A DNA stretch of 64,000 nt, from positions 15,803,817 through 15,867,816 of the forward strand of contig NC_090699.1 of assembly GCF_040954835.1 (NCBI RefSeq), read 5' to 3'. This DNA comes from Lepisosteus oculatus. Taxonomy: Eukaryota; Chordata; Actinopteri; Semionotiformes; Lepisosteidae. The notes under the pieces were generated by a model. That model made no database searches. It was not told the origin of the DNA and saw nothing but the letters and a program-made list of their open reading frames with translations. A program made the position numbers and the translations under genes. Below, piece after piece: positions 43,201-55,500 of this stretch (positions are counted from its first letter, which is position 1; each line of letters opens with the position of its first letter).

Positions 43201-46200
43201 ACTGCGTTCACAAGGTCAAACCATGCCAAAATCCCCACCCCGATAGTTTCCCTTTGCCCACTGCCTCATCACGGAGCCTCCTGAAAGCCCAATGTGAAGA
43301 AGAGGCTTTAAAAGTGAGCAATCACACCTTAATCCACCGCCCGGATCAATGAAGTCGCGGGAAGAGGTAAGAGATTGATTTTAACGAGGCGGAACAACGA
43401 TTCATAATCCGAGTCACTTGCAACTGCACTGGCTACGAGAACAATTTTTACGTGTTACATTTTGCCTTTTTCCTTTGTTGTTTCATTTTGGAACAAGGCA
43501 ATTCACTAACCACCTACACGTGCTAGTTATTGGTGCCCTGAAAAAAGGACAGATCAGTATGATGTTCGACGCATAATTAATTTAATTGACAACGTATATG
43601 CAAAGCAACAAATTATTAAGCCGACTTCCAACAGGGACCCTCTGTAGCTTGCAATTCGTACCAGGTTTTGCGCGAGTATGATTCCAGTGTTTCATAAGCC
43701 TAGAAATAAGGTGCAGTGGTCAACATTGCTGTCCACTGTGATGGACTGACATCCTGTCCAGGGTGTGTCCTGCTTTGCGCCTATTGCTTGCTCCAACTCA
43801 CCCACAACCTCATACTGGATAAAAAGGTTAGAAAATGAATGGACAAGCCTTGAACTGGAAACAGATGCAATAGATATGAAGAATGGGACCAAAAACAGAG
43901 CCCTGTGGGATGCCAGTTGTGTCTAGGTGCACTGCAGCCCCTCACCTGTTCCAGGATAGAGGTGTGTTTGTTGTTCAAGGCCTCTTCCTCCTCTTGTCGG
44001 GAGGGGGCCTGGTTGGGCTGTTCCATCTCCTTCCTCTCCCCCTCGGTCAGATCAAAGAGCTCCCGAATTGTTTGCTAAGGAGAAAGAGAAAGGTTAATAC
44101 ACTGACTGGACACTCCAGTACATTAACACTGCACTGAGAGAGAGGGGTTAATACAGACACACTGACTGACTGGACACTCCAGTACATTAACACTGCACTG
44201 AGAGAGAGGGGTTCATACAGACACACTGACTGACTGGACACTCCAGTACATTAACACTGCACTGAGAGAGAGGGGTTAATACAGACACACTGACTGGACA
44301 CTACAGGACATAACTGGGAAATTCAGAGCTGCAGTCAGAGAGAGGCATGATAGGGTACTGAAACTACAACAGAGCTGCAGTGTTTCTCCCCATTAGTAGC
44401 ACTACTGGCACAGTGGGACCCAGCAGTGAGTTGCAGGGGGAGACTTTTCCTCTCAGCACCAGCTACCAAATCCTGGCCCACTGCCCTGCGGCCACGACCT
44501 GTCAAGATGCTGAGGAGGCACCGACACCAGGACGGGAGGAAGATGGGGGGGGGGGGGGGAGGGAATACCTGTTTGAAGAAGGCTGTAGTGAAGTTTCCAC
44601 CCTCGATGGCCATATCTCCCAGCATCCTCTTCTGATTGGCCTTCTTCAAGATGTTCTCCTCCACCGTTCTCTCGCTGATCAGTCTGAACAACAACCAGCA
44701 ATACCCAGTGAACTCACAGCACAAAACTGAAGACTTAATTGTACCTGTAGATGTCCCCGACCTGCTCTAGAGCGACTCTGGGCCGTAGAGGCGCTCGTCC
44801 CCGGCCTGCTCTAGAGCGACTCTGGGCCGTAGAGGCGCTCGTCCCCGGCCTGCTCTAGAGCGACTCTGGGCCGTAGAGGCGCTCGTCCCTGACCTGCTCT
44901 AGAGCGACTCTGGGTTGTAGAGGCGCTTGTCCCTGACCTGCGTCAGCGGGACGCTGGGCTGCAGATGGCTGACACGGTCAGCTCTGTGTCAGGATTAGCG
45001 CCGCACTGTACCTGTAGATGTGCACGTCCCTGGTCTGGCCAATCCGGTGGCAGCGGTCCTGTGCCTGGGCGTCCATGGTGGGGTTCCAGTCGCTGTCGTA
45101 GAAGACCACGGTGTCGGCCCCGGTCAGGTTGACCCCCACGCCCCCACTGCGGGTCGACAGGATGAAGCAGAATATCCGCCGGTCTGCGTTGAAGCGCTCC
45201 ATTAAGGCCTGAGGGAGAGCGAGAGGAGGGGTCAGCACCAGGCAGCAGGAGGAGAAACAGGAATCTGTGTAGGCCGCTGTGAGCACTTCAGTCTTTCTGC
45301 TCCTAGGGAGAAGAGCCCTTTCCACCGTCTCCTGGGCTGACTGAAGAAGCCTCCAGCCCAGCATTCCCAATTCCAAACGGTGCTCATCCCCACAGCTCAC
45401 CTGTCTCTGCTCCACGCGGGTGCTGCCATCCAGGCGCAGGTAGATGTGTCCGTGGTAGTTGAGGAACTGCTCCAGTACGTCCAGCATGCGGGTCATCTGG
45501 GTGAAGATCAGGACGCGGTGACCCCCCGCCTTCAGCCGGCGTAGCAGCATGTGCAGAGTCTGCAGCTTCCCTACGGGCCGGCAGACAGAGAGGGGTGAGT
45601 AACAGGTGCGCCGGCCAATGGGCCTCTTGCGAGACCGCCCCCTGGTGGCCGGAGGACTCACCGCAGTCGTACTGGATGAGCCGCAGGTCGGGGAACTGCG
45701 TCCGCATGTTGCAGTGGACGCGGTGCAGGCAGGCGGTGCGCGGGGACAGTTCGGCGCGCAGCCTCTCCCTGAACACGGCCTCACGGTGTGCCAGCCAGGG
45801 CGGGGGGTGAGAGGTGTGCAGGGCCACGGCCGGGGCCTCGACTGGGGGGATCACGAAGATGAACCTGGGGAAGAGAGGGGGCAGCAGGGGTCACTTCACT
45901 GTAGACTGGGGGAACTGACCTCAATCCACCATTGAACTAACCACTGGAGCCCCTCTGATTGAGGGGGACCTCTAAGACTCACTGGACTGGGGCTGGAGCC
46001 CATCTGATTGAGGGGGACTTATAAGCCTCACCGGACTGGGGCTCTCCAGGACCAGGACAGTGACTGGCTAACATTGCTGGAAGAATTGCGTGAGCTCAGG
46101 GACACGCCACTAGTCTGCACCTGTCTATGACGTTGGACAGCTGCTCTATCCGCTGCTCTGGGGTCTGGATGACCCGGCTCAGGGCCTCGCTGCGCTCCCA

Positions 46201-49200
46201 GTACCGGTCCGGAGCCTGGGACTGGGCGTTCAGGCAGTGGGCGTAGCCGGAGCTCAGCCAGTGCCCCGGGGCGTCGGGAGACGGGGCGGAGGGCCGGTCC
46301 AGGACGGTCAGGAAGCGCAGGACCTCCTGGCCGTAGATGGGCCGGGCCGAGCAGTGCTGCTCGTTCACGCGCAGGATCCGGGAGAGGCGGGCCTCACGCT
46401 GGGCCTTGCGCCGGTCCGCCAGCCAGGACTGAAAGAAAAGAGCCGGGACGCAGGTACTGATCAGAGCGGGTCCGGGCTCGGTCACGCCCGTCGCGGACAT
46501 CTGGACGAGTCACAACGACAGTGAGCGCTGCAACATGTCCGTGGCGTTCCCGAAGACAGCACAGACTCCTCGCCACTGATTCCATAGGAACTAACGGGTA
46601 GGGGCAGGATCTCCAGAAAACCCATTCAGGACTGACATAGCGTTAGCCCTTACTTTCTCAAACTCGTGTAATGGTACCACACGCGCCAGCCTTCAGCAGG
46701 AAAGCGGGGAAAACGAAGGAGGGTTTACGTTCCAATTGCTTTCACAATGAAAGCCTGCGGCCTCAAAACGTGTTTGTGTAACGTCACGAAAGGCAGCTGG
46801 ACAGTGCTTGGGCACCCCTGCTCCTCCACCGCAGGTTCGCACGGGACACGCACGGGACACGCACGGGACACGCACGGGACACGCACGGGACACGCACGGG
46901 ACACGCACGGGACACGCACGGGACACGCACGGGACACGCACGGGACACGCACGGGACACGCACGGGACACGCACGGCCAGCGGCAGCGATGAAGTTGTCG
47001 CAGAGCTGCCGACTCGCGCTGGGAAAAAGAGCTCCCTGTACAGGAAAGGGCGCCGCTTCGAAATGGCTGCCTGAACGTCAGCCAAACTAAAATGATTAAT
47101 CGAGAAAACCAAGGGCGCTGACCCCATCAGCAAAGCTCATCTCTTCGAACAGACTGCAGGGGCCGCCGCCGTGTGACTCGAGCAGGAAACCCCGCTCCGA
47201 GCTCGGGTGGGAGCCAAGTCCTGCCACCGGCCGGCCCTGCCCGAGATGAGACTGGGGATCAGCTGGCTGGGGTCCTCACAGCTTGCCTGGAGAAGGGTCA
47301 GCCCCTGGACACTAGGGGGTCAGGCCTCAGCGGTACAGGGGCTGGCCCAGAGGCTACTCACCATGTAGAAGGGCGAGCGGGGGGGCGGAGGCACCTGCGT
47401 GCGCACTCTCGGGGTGCTCAGCCCGCCGCCCAGGTGGGGGCTCGCTCCCGACGGCGTGGCCACGCGCAGGGTGATGACGTCGCTGTCGTCCCGGCCCGGG
47501 GTCGCGCTCAGGCGCGCTGCGAGCGGACAGAGGGAGAGAGGGACAGCAGTTAGGACACAGGTCTGCGAGGGAGGGAGGGGCATCACTGAAGCAGCAAGGA
47601 GCAGCCCAGTGCCTGCGGGCGGGGGTTCAGCACCCCGAGAGACGGCGGCGCTCCTCACCCTGCTCTGTCCCGGCGGCAGGGCCCTGCAGCACCCTCAGCA
47701 CGGGCCGCAGCGGCGGGAGTGTGGGGGTGGGCGACGGGGGCTGAGGGGGGGGCCGTGGGGGGGCCAGCTGGCTGGGCAGGGGGGCAGGAGGCCGGCTGAC
47801 GGGCTGCGAGGGGGGCACCGGGCGCACGGACGGGCTGCTATTGGAATGGGGTGCAAGAGAGGGGGAGGGGGTGGGGCAGGAGGGAGGGGCACGGGGGGTG
47901 GGGGGCACAGCCAGGGTGGGCACCCCCTCTTTACCAGCCGACTGGCGCACCACGATCTTCACAATGCCAGAGCCAGACACCATGGAGGAAGGAACTGAAA
48001 AGAGAGAGTTACTACTGATTAAAACTCAACACTTAACTCGAGATCCTCACATCCATTTGTCTTTTGAATTGGTTGTTAAAAAAGCAAATTTTGCACATTA
48101 CCACTGTCTGCCTGTCCTGTTCTGTATTAGCAGTTCATGTCAGTGCTGCCCGCACGTGAAACTTGGCACTTGAAACCTGCATTCAACGTCATCTGCCAGG
48201 TGCTCGCCCAGGCTTGAACATCAGCTGAATCATTCCAAATTTCATCTGCCGCTGCCACAGTGTCTGCCAGTCCAGCTGTTTTGGCCTCAGTTTTTAAAGT
48301 GACACAACGAAGCAGAGCAGTAGACCACGTACAGGTCCCAGCAGTTCTCCACTAACCCTTGCACTGAAGCAACATGACTCTGACCGGACAGAAAACCGTC
48401 GACGCAGTTCTGCACCGTGGGAGGAAGAGCCGGAAAGAGCCCTACCTTGGGTGGCATTCAGCGGCAGCGACAGGCCGGGGGGACCGGGTGGCAGGGTGGG
48501 CTGGTGCGTGCTGACCACCCCCGCGCTGCTCTGACTCACGGTTTGGATCACAGCCACCTGGGCCGGCTGGCTTATCAGGTGGTGCTGCCCCCCACTGGAC
48601 ACCAGGTGAACTACGTTCCCTGCAGAGACGGGCACGGATCTGGTCACTGATGACATCAACACGACGCACAGTTCACGACACTGGAGGGGCGCGCGAGCAG
48701 GCAGCGAAACAGAAACCCGGATCCCAGACACACGCACACGCACGCGCACACACACACACACACGACAGCACCTGGCATCTCAACAGCACTTGCACCGAGC
48801 CGGGGGATAAAAACACGCACTCAAGATCCGCGCTAGAGGGTTTTAAAGGGAAGCACGCAGACACTCACCCTGCACAGGCCGAGGCTGGCTCATGTTGACC
48901 TGGTGCAGCTGCGCTCCTGACAGAGTCAACTTGTTGCCCTGCAGCTGGAAGGTGACCGGCTTGCTGCCCTGAGATGACTGGACTGGGCGACTGGCCAAAG
49001 AGGCAAGTTGGGCTATACTGAGCACCTCACCGGCTAGAGAGAGGGTAACAGTACATTAACACTGCACTGAGAGAGAGGGGTTCATACAGACACACTGACT
49101 GACTGGACACTCCAGTACATTAACACTGCACTGAGAGAGAGGGGTTCATACAGACACACTGACTGACTGGACACTCCAGTACATTAACACTGCACTGAGA

Positions 49201-52200
49201 GAGAGGGGTTCATACAGACACACTGACTGACTGGACACTCCAGTACATTAACACTGCACTGAGAGAGAGGGGTTCATACAGACACACTGACTGACTGGAC
49301 ACTCCAGTACATTAACACTGCACTGAGAGAGAGGGGTTCATACAGACACACTGACTGACTGGACACTCCAGTACATTAACACTGCACTGAGAGAGAGGGG
49401 TTCATACAGACAGACTGACTGACTGGACACTCCAGTACATTAACACTGCACTGAGAGAGAGGGGTTCATACAGACAGACTGACTGACTGACTGGACACTC
49501 CAGTACATTAACACTGCACTGAGAGAGGGGGGTTAATACGAGAGATATAAACTCCAGCATGTGAATAAAGAATTTTAACAGACACCAACAAAGAGAGAGA
49601 GAGATCCACAGTCAGAGACAGTGTGCACTCACAGGGCAGTCTGGCCTGCATGTCCGGGGTGAGGAGCACTCGCTGGGTGACGGTCCCACCAGTGGGTGTT
49701 GCGTAGCCTGACAGAGGGGGCGCAGAGGCTGCGGGTGCCGTCGGGGTCCGGAGCAGGGTGCCAGGGGATCCCGGAGGCCGCACAGCCAGTACAGGCAAAG
49801 GGGTGCCGGGCCTCACCCCGGTTCCGCCAACGCAGACAGCACTGGGGCCAGCTGGGACCAGCGGAGGCCGGGCCAGAGCAGCCGGCGGCACCGAACACAC
49901 CGTCACTGGGAGAGAAAGGGACAAGAGGCCCATTAGCACAGACGACTCAACGCCACACAGCTGACAACACGCCCCCGGTCCCTTGAGCCCATATCTCAAG
50001 AAATGACATGAATTCGTTACACATCACAGCCCGCTCAAGGACGAGCTTCTGATCTTATAGATAACCTGTGCTGGCTGCACTCATTTCACCCAGCCCGTTA
50101 CAATGAACAACTGCCCCGGGTCAGCCTAGGACTCGTGCTCCCCGATTGGGTGTGGGGGGGGGGGGGTTTGCAACACGGAGACCCTGACGCCCCACACCGG
50201 ACAGGAGCGGGCCGGGCAGCCCACCGCTCCGCCCCGCTGCCTCGGCCCCCCGGCCTCCGGGGCTGCTCACCTGGAGGGGCGGGGTGCTGCTGCTGCGGAA
50301 GGGGGGCGGCGGCAACGGGAGCGCTCTCCGGGGCCACAGGGGGGCGCAGCAGGGGGGAGGGCGAGGGGGCAGGAGAAGGGGCCGGGCCGGGGGGGCGGGG
50401 ACTGTTCACCAGCACTACAGTGCGCCCGTCCGCTTTCGGCAGCGGCTGGAACATCCTGCCGGAGAGAGAGAGAGAGAAGGGGGGAGGTTAAGAGACGCAT
50501 TGAGCGTTTAATCAGGCGACGGCTACCAGAGTGCACTGTGGACCAGAAGACCGACGCTGCCACGGCCCTGGTCTTTCAGACCCCGTCTGGGATCGCAGCT
50601 CTGAACCCCTGTTCCCCAGGGTTTCTTGAAGTCTTCTGAATCCCTTCACTATCACCGGGCACCCCATACGAAGAGACCATGGAGTTTCTGACTTGGGTTC
50701 GACCCCCACCCCCCCCCCCCATCCCGACACCCAGGTCTGGATGTTATTCACACAACACCGCAGGTTTTCGCTAGGGAACACGAGCTCTGCTGATGGGAAG
50801 GCCCAGGGACTACCCAGGAAGTCACTGACACCTCGCCAGACACAGCGCCGCTCCTTGGCAGCGAACCTCAATTTTTCGAGACCGGCAAGCGCACCACCAT
50901 GCAGCCTCATCCGGCCTCCTGTGTCACAAAGGCGTCATGGTAACGGGAGCTGCGCACCTGTTGACCTTCATGCGAACGGGTTTGGGCCGCGGTGGCGGGT
51001 CGGGAGAGTCCATCACCTCCTGGACCAGCAGGCGGGAGACCTTCCTCCGCGGCAGGAAGACGTCCGCCTGGTAGCGCGTCACACGGCCCTCCAGGCCAAT
51101 GAGGTCAAACATGGAGAGGTCACAGCGCTGCAGGGGAGAGAGAGAGAGAGGCCCGAGGGTCAGCACAGACACACGGGCCACAGTGACGTCACATTAACAC
51201 AGAGGTCACAGCGCTGCAGGGGAGAGAGAGAGAGAGGCCTGAGGGTCAGCACAGACACACGGGCCACAGTGACGTCACATTAACACAGAGGTCACAGCGC
51301 TGCAGGGGAGAGAAAGAGGCTTGAGGGTCAGCACAGACACGGGCCACAGTGACGTCACATTAACACAGATCACAGCGCCACAGGGGAGAAAGAGAGGCCT
51401 GAGGGTCAGCAACTGCCTGTGTCCAGTTCCTATGTCTAGGCTATGTCATTGAGCCTGCTCTCCATGAGTAGCCAGGTCAGCTTGTGCCCAGTATCCGTGT
51501 CCAGGCTGTGGTCCTTCATCAGGGTGCGACTCACCTGAAAGGGGTGCGTGTCCAGCCCGCGCAGGGCGAGCGAGGCGGTGGTGTACAGGATGCGGGGTGT
51601 GATGAAGGGCGAGTGGATCGGCCGCGGGTCAAACAGGTTGGGGTGGTTGCACACCTTCCGCAGCTGCATGAGGATGTTGATGACGCTCATGAAGTGACCG
51701 CTGGCCAACGTCTCCCGGGTGCTGGACAGAGGGAGGAGGGGAGGGGAGAGAGCGAGAGATGACCAACTCAGCTACCGCAACCCAGTGACCCTCCCCTCCC
51801 CACCCCGAAGGACGTGGCGGGTACTCACGAGGCCTGCGCCATGAAGTCATCGTACAGGAAGCGCTGGCGCTTGGACAGCCGGCAGCGCACCACGTGCTCG
51901 TACTTCTTGGGCATCTGCTTCTCCACGTCGGCCTTGATCCGGCGCAGGAGGAAGGGCCGCAGCACCTGCGCGGAGAGAGGGGAGAGCGTGAGGCGAGGCT
52001 CGGGCACTGGGGGAGCACACTGCGTCGGCCAGGGCGGGGGCGGTACCTTGTGCAGCCTCTTGACCAGCCCCTCGTTGTACTCCTGGCTGCCCTCGATCAT
52101 GCCAGTCAGCGGGTTGGAGAACCACTCGCGGAACTCGCGGTGCGACTGGAAGACGTGGGGCATCAGGAAGTGCATCAGGGACCACAGCTCCATCAGGCTG

Positions 52201-52501
52201 TTCTGCAGGGGCGTGCCCGTCAGCAGCAGCCTCCTCTGACTGAGAGTGAGAGAGGGACAAACATTCAGGGATTAGACCAACATTCCCCAAATTAACAACT
52301 CCCATTCCAGAATTCCCACACCTCCCAGAATCCCAACAGCTCCCAAACCTACCGGGAGAGGAAACTCAACAGAGCTGCAGCCTAGTATATGATCTCCTGT
52401 CCCAGCCTGAGGAACAGACAGTGAGCCTGTCTCTCAATAACAATAATACAGTGTGTGATCTCCTGTCCCAGCCTGAGGAACAGACAGTGAGCCTGTCTCT
52501 C

Positions 52502-52532
<31 letters not shown>

Positions 52533-55500
52533 GTGATTTCCTGACACAGCCTGAGAAACAGTGAGCCTGTCTCTCAATAATAGTGTGTGATTTCCTGACA
52601 CAGCCTGAGGAACAGTGAGCCTGTCTCTCAATAATAATAATAATAATAATAATAAAAATAATAATAATAATAATGATAATAGTGATTTCCTGACACAGCC
52701 TGAGGAACAGTGAGCCCCTCTCTCAATAGTGTTCCATATGTTTGTATTTAATTGTATTACGGTGTATCTGTATCGTAAATGACTGTAAATATCCGTAGAT
52801 GTTGTGTTAACTGAATTTCAGTGTTGCCAGATCATATACATCGGCCATGCCAATAAAGCATCTAGAATTGAAACTGAACTGAGAGAGAGAGGTGCGGACG
52901 TTAGCCAGCGGCCCCGGGGCGCACCCCACCTGTTGAAGTTGAGCAGGCTCTGCCAGCGCTGGGACTTGAAGTTCTTGATGTTCTGCGCCTCGTCCAGGAT
53001 CAGGTAGCGCCAGCTCTTGCGGCGGAAGGCCTGGTGGTCCTGCAGCACCAGCTTGTAGGAGGTGATGCAGACATGGAAAGCGTTGGGCTTCGTCCAGCCC
53101 TGGGGGGTGGAAGAGAGACCAACGGTTGAGGCCTCCGGGCGGGTCCACAGCCACACAACCAGCACGGGCAGAGCTCTGCGCTGCCCCCTACCTGTCTCTT
53201 GAGCTTGCGCTCCTTCTGGCTGCCATAGTAAGTGAGGATCTTGAAGCCAGGGCACCAGCGCTTCAGCTCCATCTCCCAGTTCAGCATCACACTGGTGGGC
53301 ACAATGATCAAGTGAGGCCCCCAGTTACCTCAGAGAGGGAGAGAGGAGACATTTTACAACATGGTCTGCGACACCAATAATCCTTATAGCTCACTGAAAT
53401 ATCGTTGCGTAAAGTCAGTGTGTCTGTATGAACCCCTCTCTCCCAGTGCAGTGTTAATGTACTGGAGTGTCCAGTCAGTCAGTGTGTCTGTATGAACCCC
53501 TCTCTCTCAGTGCAGTGTTAATGTACTGGAGTGTCCAGTCAGTCAGTGTGTCTGTATGAACCCCTCTCTCTCAGTGCAGTGTTAATGTACTGGAGTGTCC
53601 AGTCAGTCAGTGTGTCTGTATGAACCCCTCTCTCTCAGTGCAGTGTTAATGTACTGGAGTGTCCAGTCAGTCAGTGTGTCTGTATGAACCCCTCTCTCTC
53701 AGTGCAGTGTTAATGTACTGGAGTGTCCAGTCAGTCAGTGTGTCTGTATGAACCCCTCTCTCTCAGTGCAGTGTTAATGTACTGGAGTGTCCAGTCAGTC
53801 AGTGTGTCTGTATGAACCCCTCTCTCTCAGTGCAGTGTTAATGTACTGGAGTGTCCAGTCAGTGTGTCTGTATTAACCCCTCTCTCTCAGTGCAGTGTTA
53901 ATGTACTGGAGTGTCCAGTCAGTCAGTGTGTCTGTATGAACCCCTGTCTCTCAGTGCAGTGTTAATGTACTGGAGTGTCCAGTCAGTCAGTGTGTCTGCA
54001 TGATTCCCTCTCTCTCAGTGCAGTGTTAATGTACAGGAGTGTCCAGTCAGTCAGTGTGTCTGTATTAACCCCTCTCTCTCAGTGCAGTGTTAATGTACTG
54101 GAGTGTCCAGTGATGCCCAGGCTCTCAGTACCTTTCTCGCAGGCCAGGTGGGCCAGCAGCGAGATGGTCTGGATGGTCTTGCCCAGCCCCATCTCATCCG
54201 CCAAGATGCCGTTGAGTTTCTTCTCGTACATGGTGACCAGCCAGTCCAGCCCGATGTGCTGGTACTCCCGCAGCGTGCCGTAGAGCAGGAATGGGATAGG
54301 CGTCTTCACCTGGCGGAGAGGAGGGAGAGAGGGTGAGCCGGGAGAACGGCTCCAGATGGACAGGCGCTGCTCTTCTTAATAGCACCTTCCACGGCCTCCT
54401 CTATTGTTATTGTTGTAATTATAATTGTGTCCTATCTTGTGAAATCTTCTTAATTATTGTTGTAGTCTTCTTATTTATTGTTATTGTCATCCTGTAAAGC
54501 GCTTTGAGAAGCCACCTTTAAAGGCGCTATATAAAATAAAGTTTATTATTATTAATTATTATTATTATTACCTGGGTGGTGGCCAGCGTGTACCCCTTTG
54601 GCTGCAGGCTCTCGGCTGTGGCGGCGATGTCGCTGATCTCCTTCTTGGGCCGGGGAGCAATGGGGACCTTCTCTCCCGGGGTGGGGGGGCTGCGGTCCCC
54701 CTTCAGCAGGAACGCCACCCCCACGTCACCCCCGGGACTCGAGCGCCCGTCATCGCTGTCCAGGGCTGCAGAGGAGTCTGGGGCAAACCGAAGGGGAGAC
54801 AGAGACCCCTTGGTCAGTCAGGCCAGTGAAGGATCCCTCTATATTCTGAGCGTGACCCCTACTTAAGCACCAGACTCTCGCCCAAGGAGAATCGATATCT
54901 TATCACACCCGCCTCTCATCCGGCGGGGAGGGGGAGGGGGCCGGAGCTCCGCTCCTCTCTTCCCGGAGGTAGCCTGAACGCAGGAGTCAGCACACACCCG
55001 CTCCCTGTCCTGTGTGCCGGAGCTCCGCTCCTCTCTTCCCGGAGGTAGCCTGAACGCAGGAGTCGGCACACACCCGCTCCCTGTCCTGTGTGCCGGAGCT
55101 CCGCTCCTCTCTTCCCGGAGGTAGCCTGAACGCAGGAGTCGGCACACACCCGCTCCCTGTCCTGTGTGCCGGAGCTCCGCTCCTCTCTTCCCGGAGGTAG
55201 CCTGAACGCAGGAGTCGGCACACACCCGCTCCCTGTCCTGTGTGCGCTCGTGGGGTTTGGAGCTGCACATCAAGACCGTGACACACACCTGGCTCTTCCA
55301 CATCAGGCGGGTTTTTAACACAAATAGCTCGTGGTTCTAAACTTGTGTGGGAAAAATGATGGGATGCTCCGACAGAGTGTACGTCATTTTTTCAATGTGC
55401 TCCAGGTCCAGTTACCTGAACAGTGACTCTCCTCTTCCTCACTCTGGTCTCCCTCCGCTGCCTCACTCTGATCTTCCTCCTCTCGCTCCCCAGTATTCAC

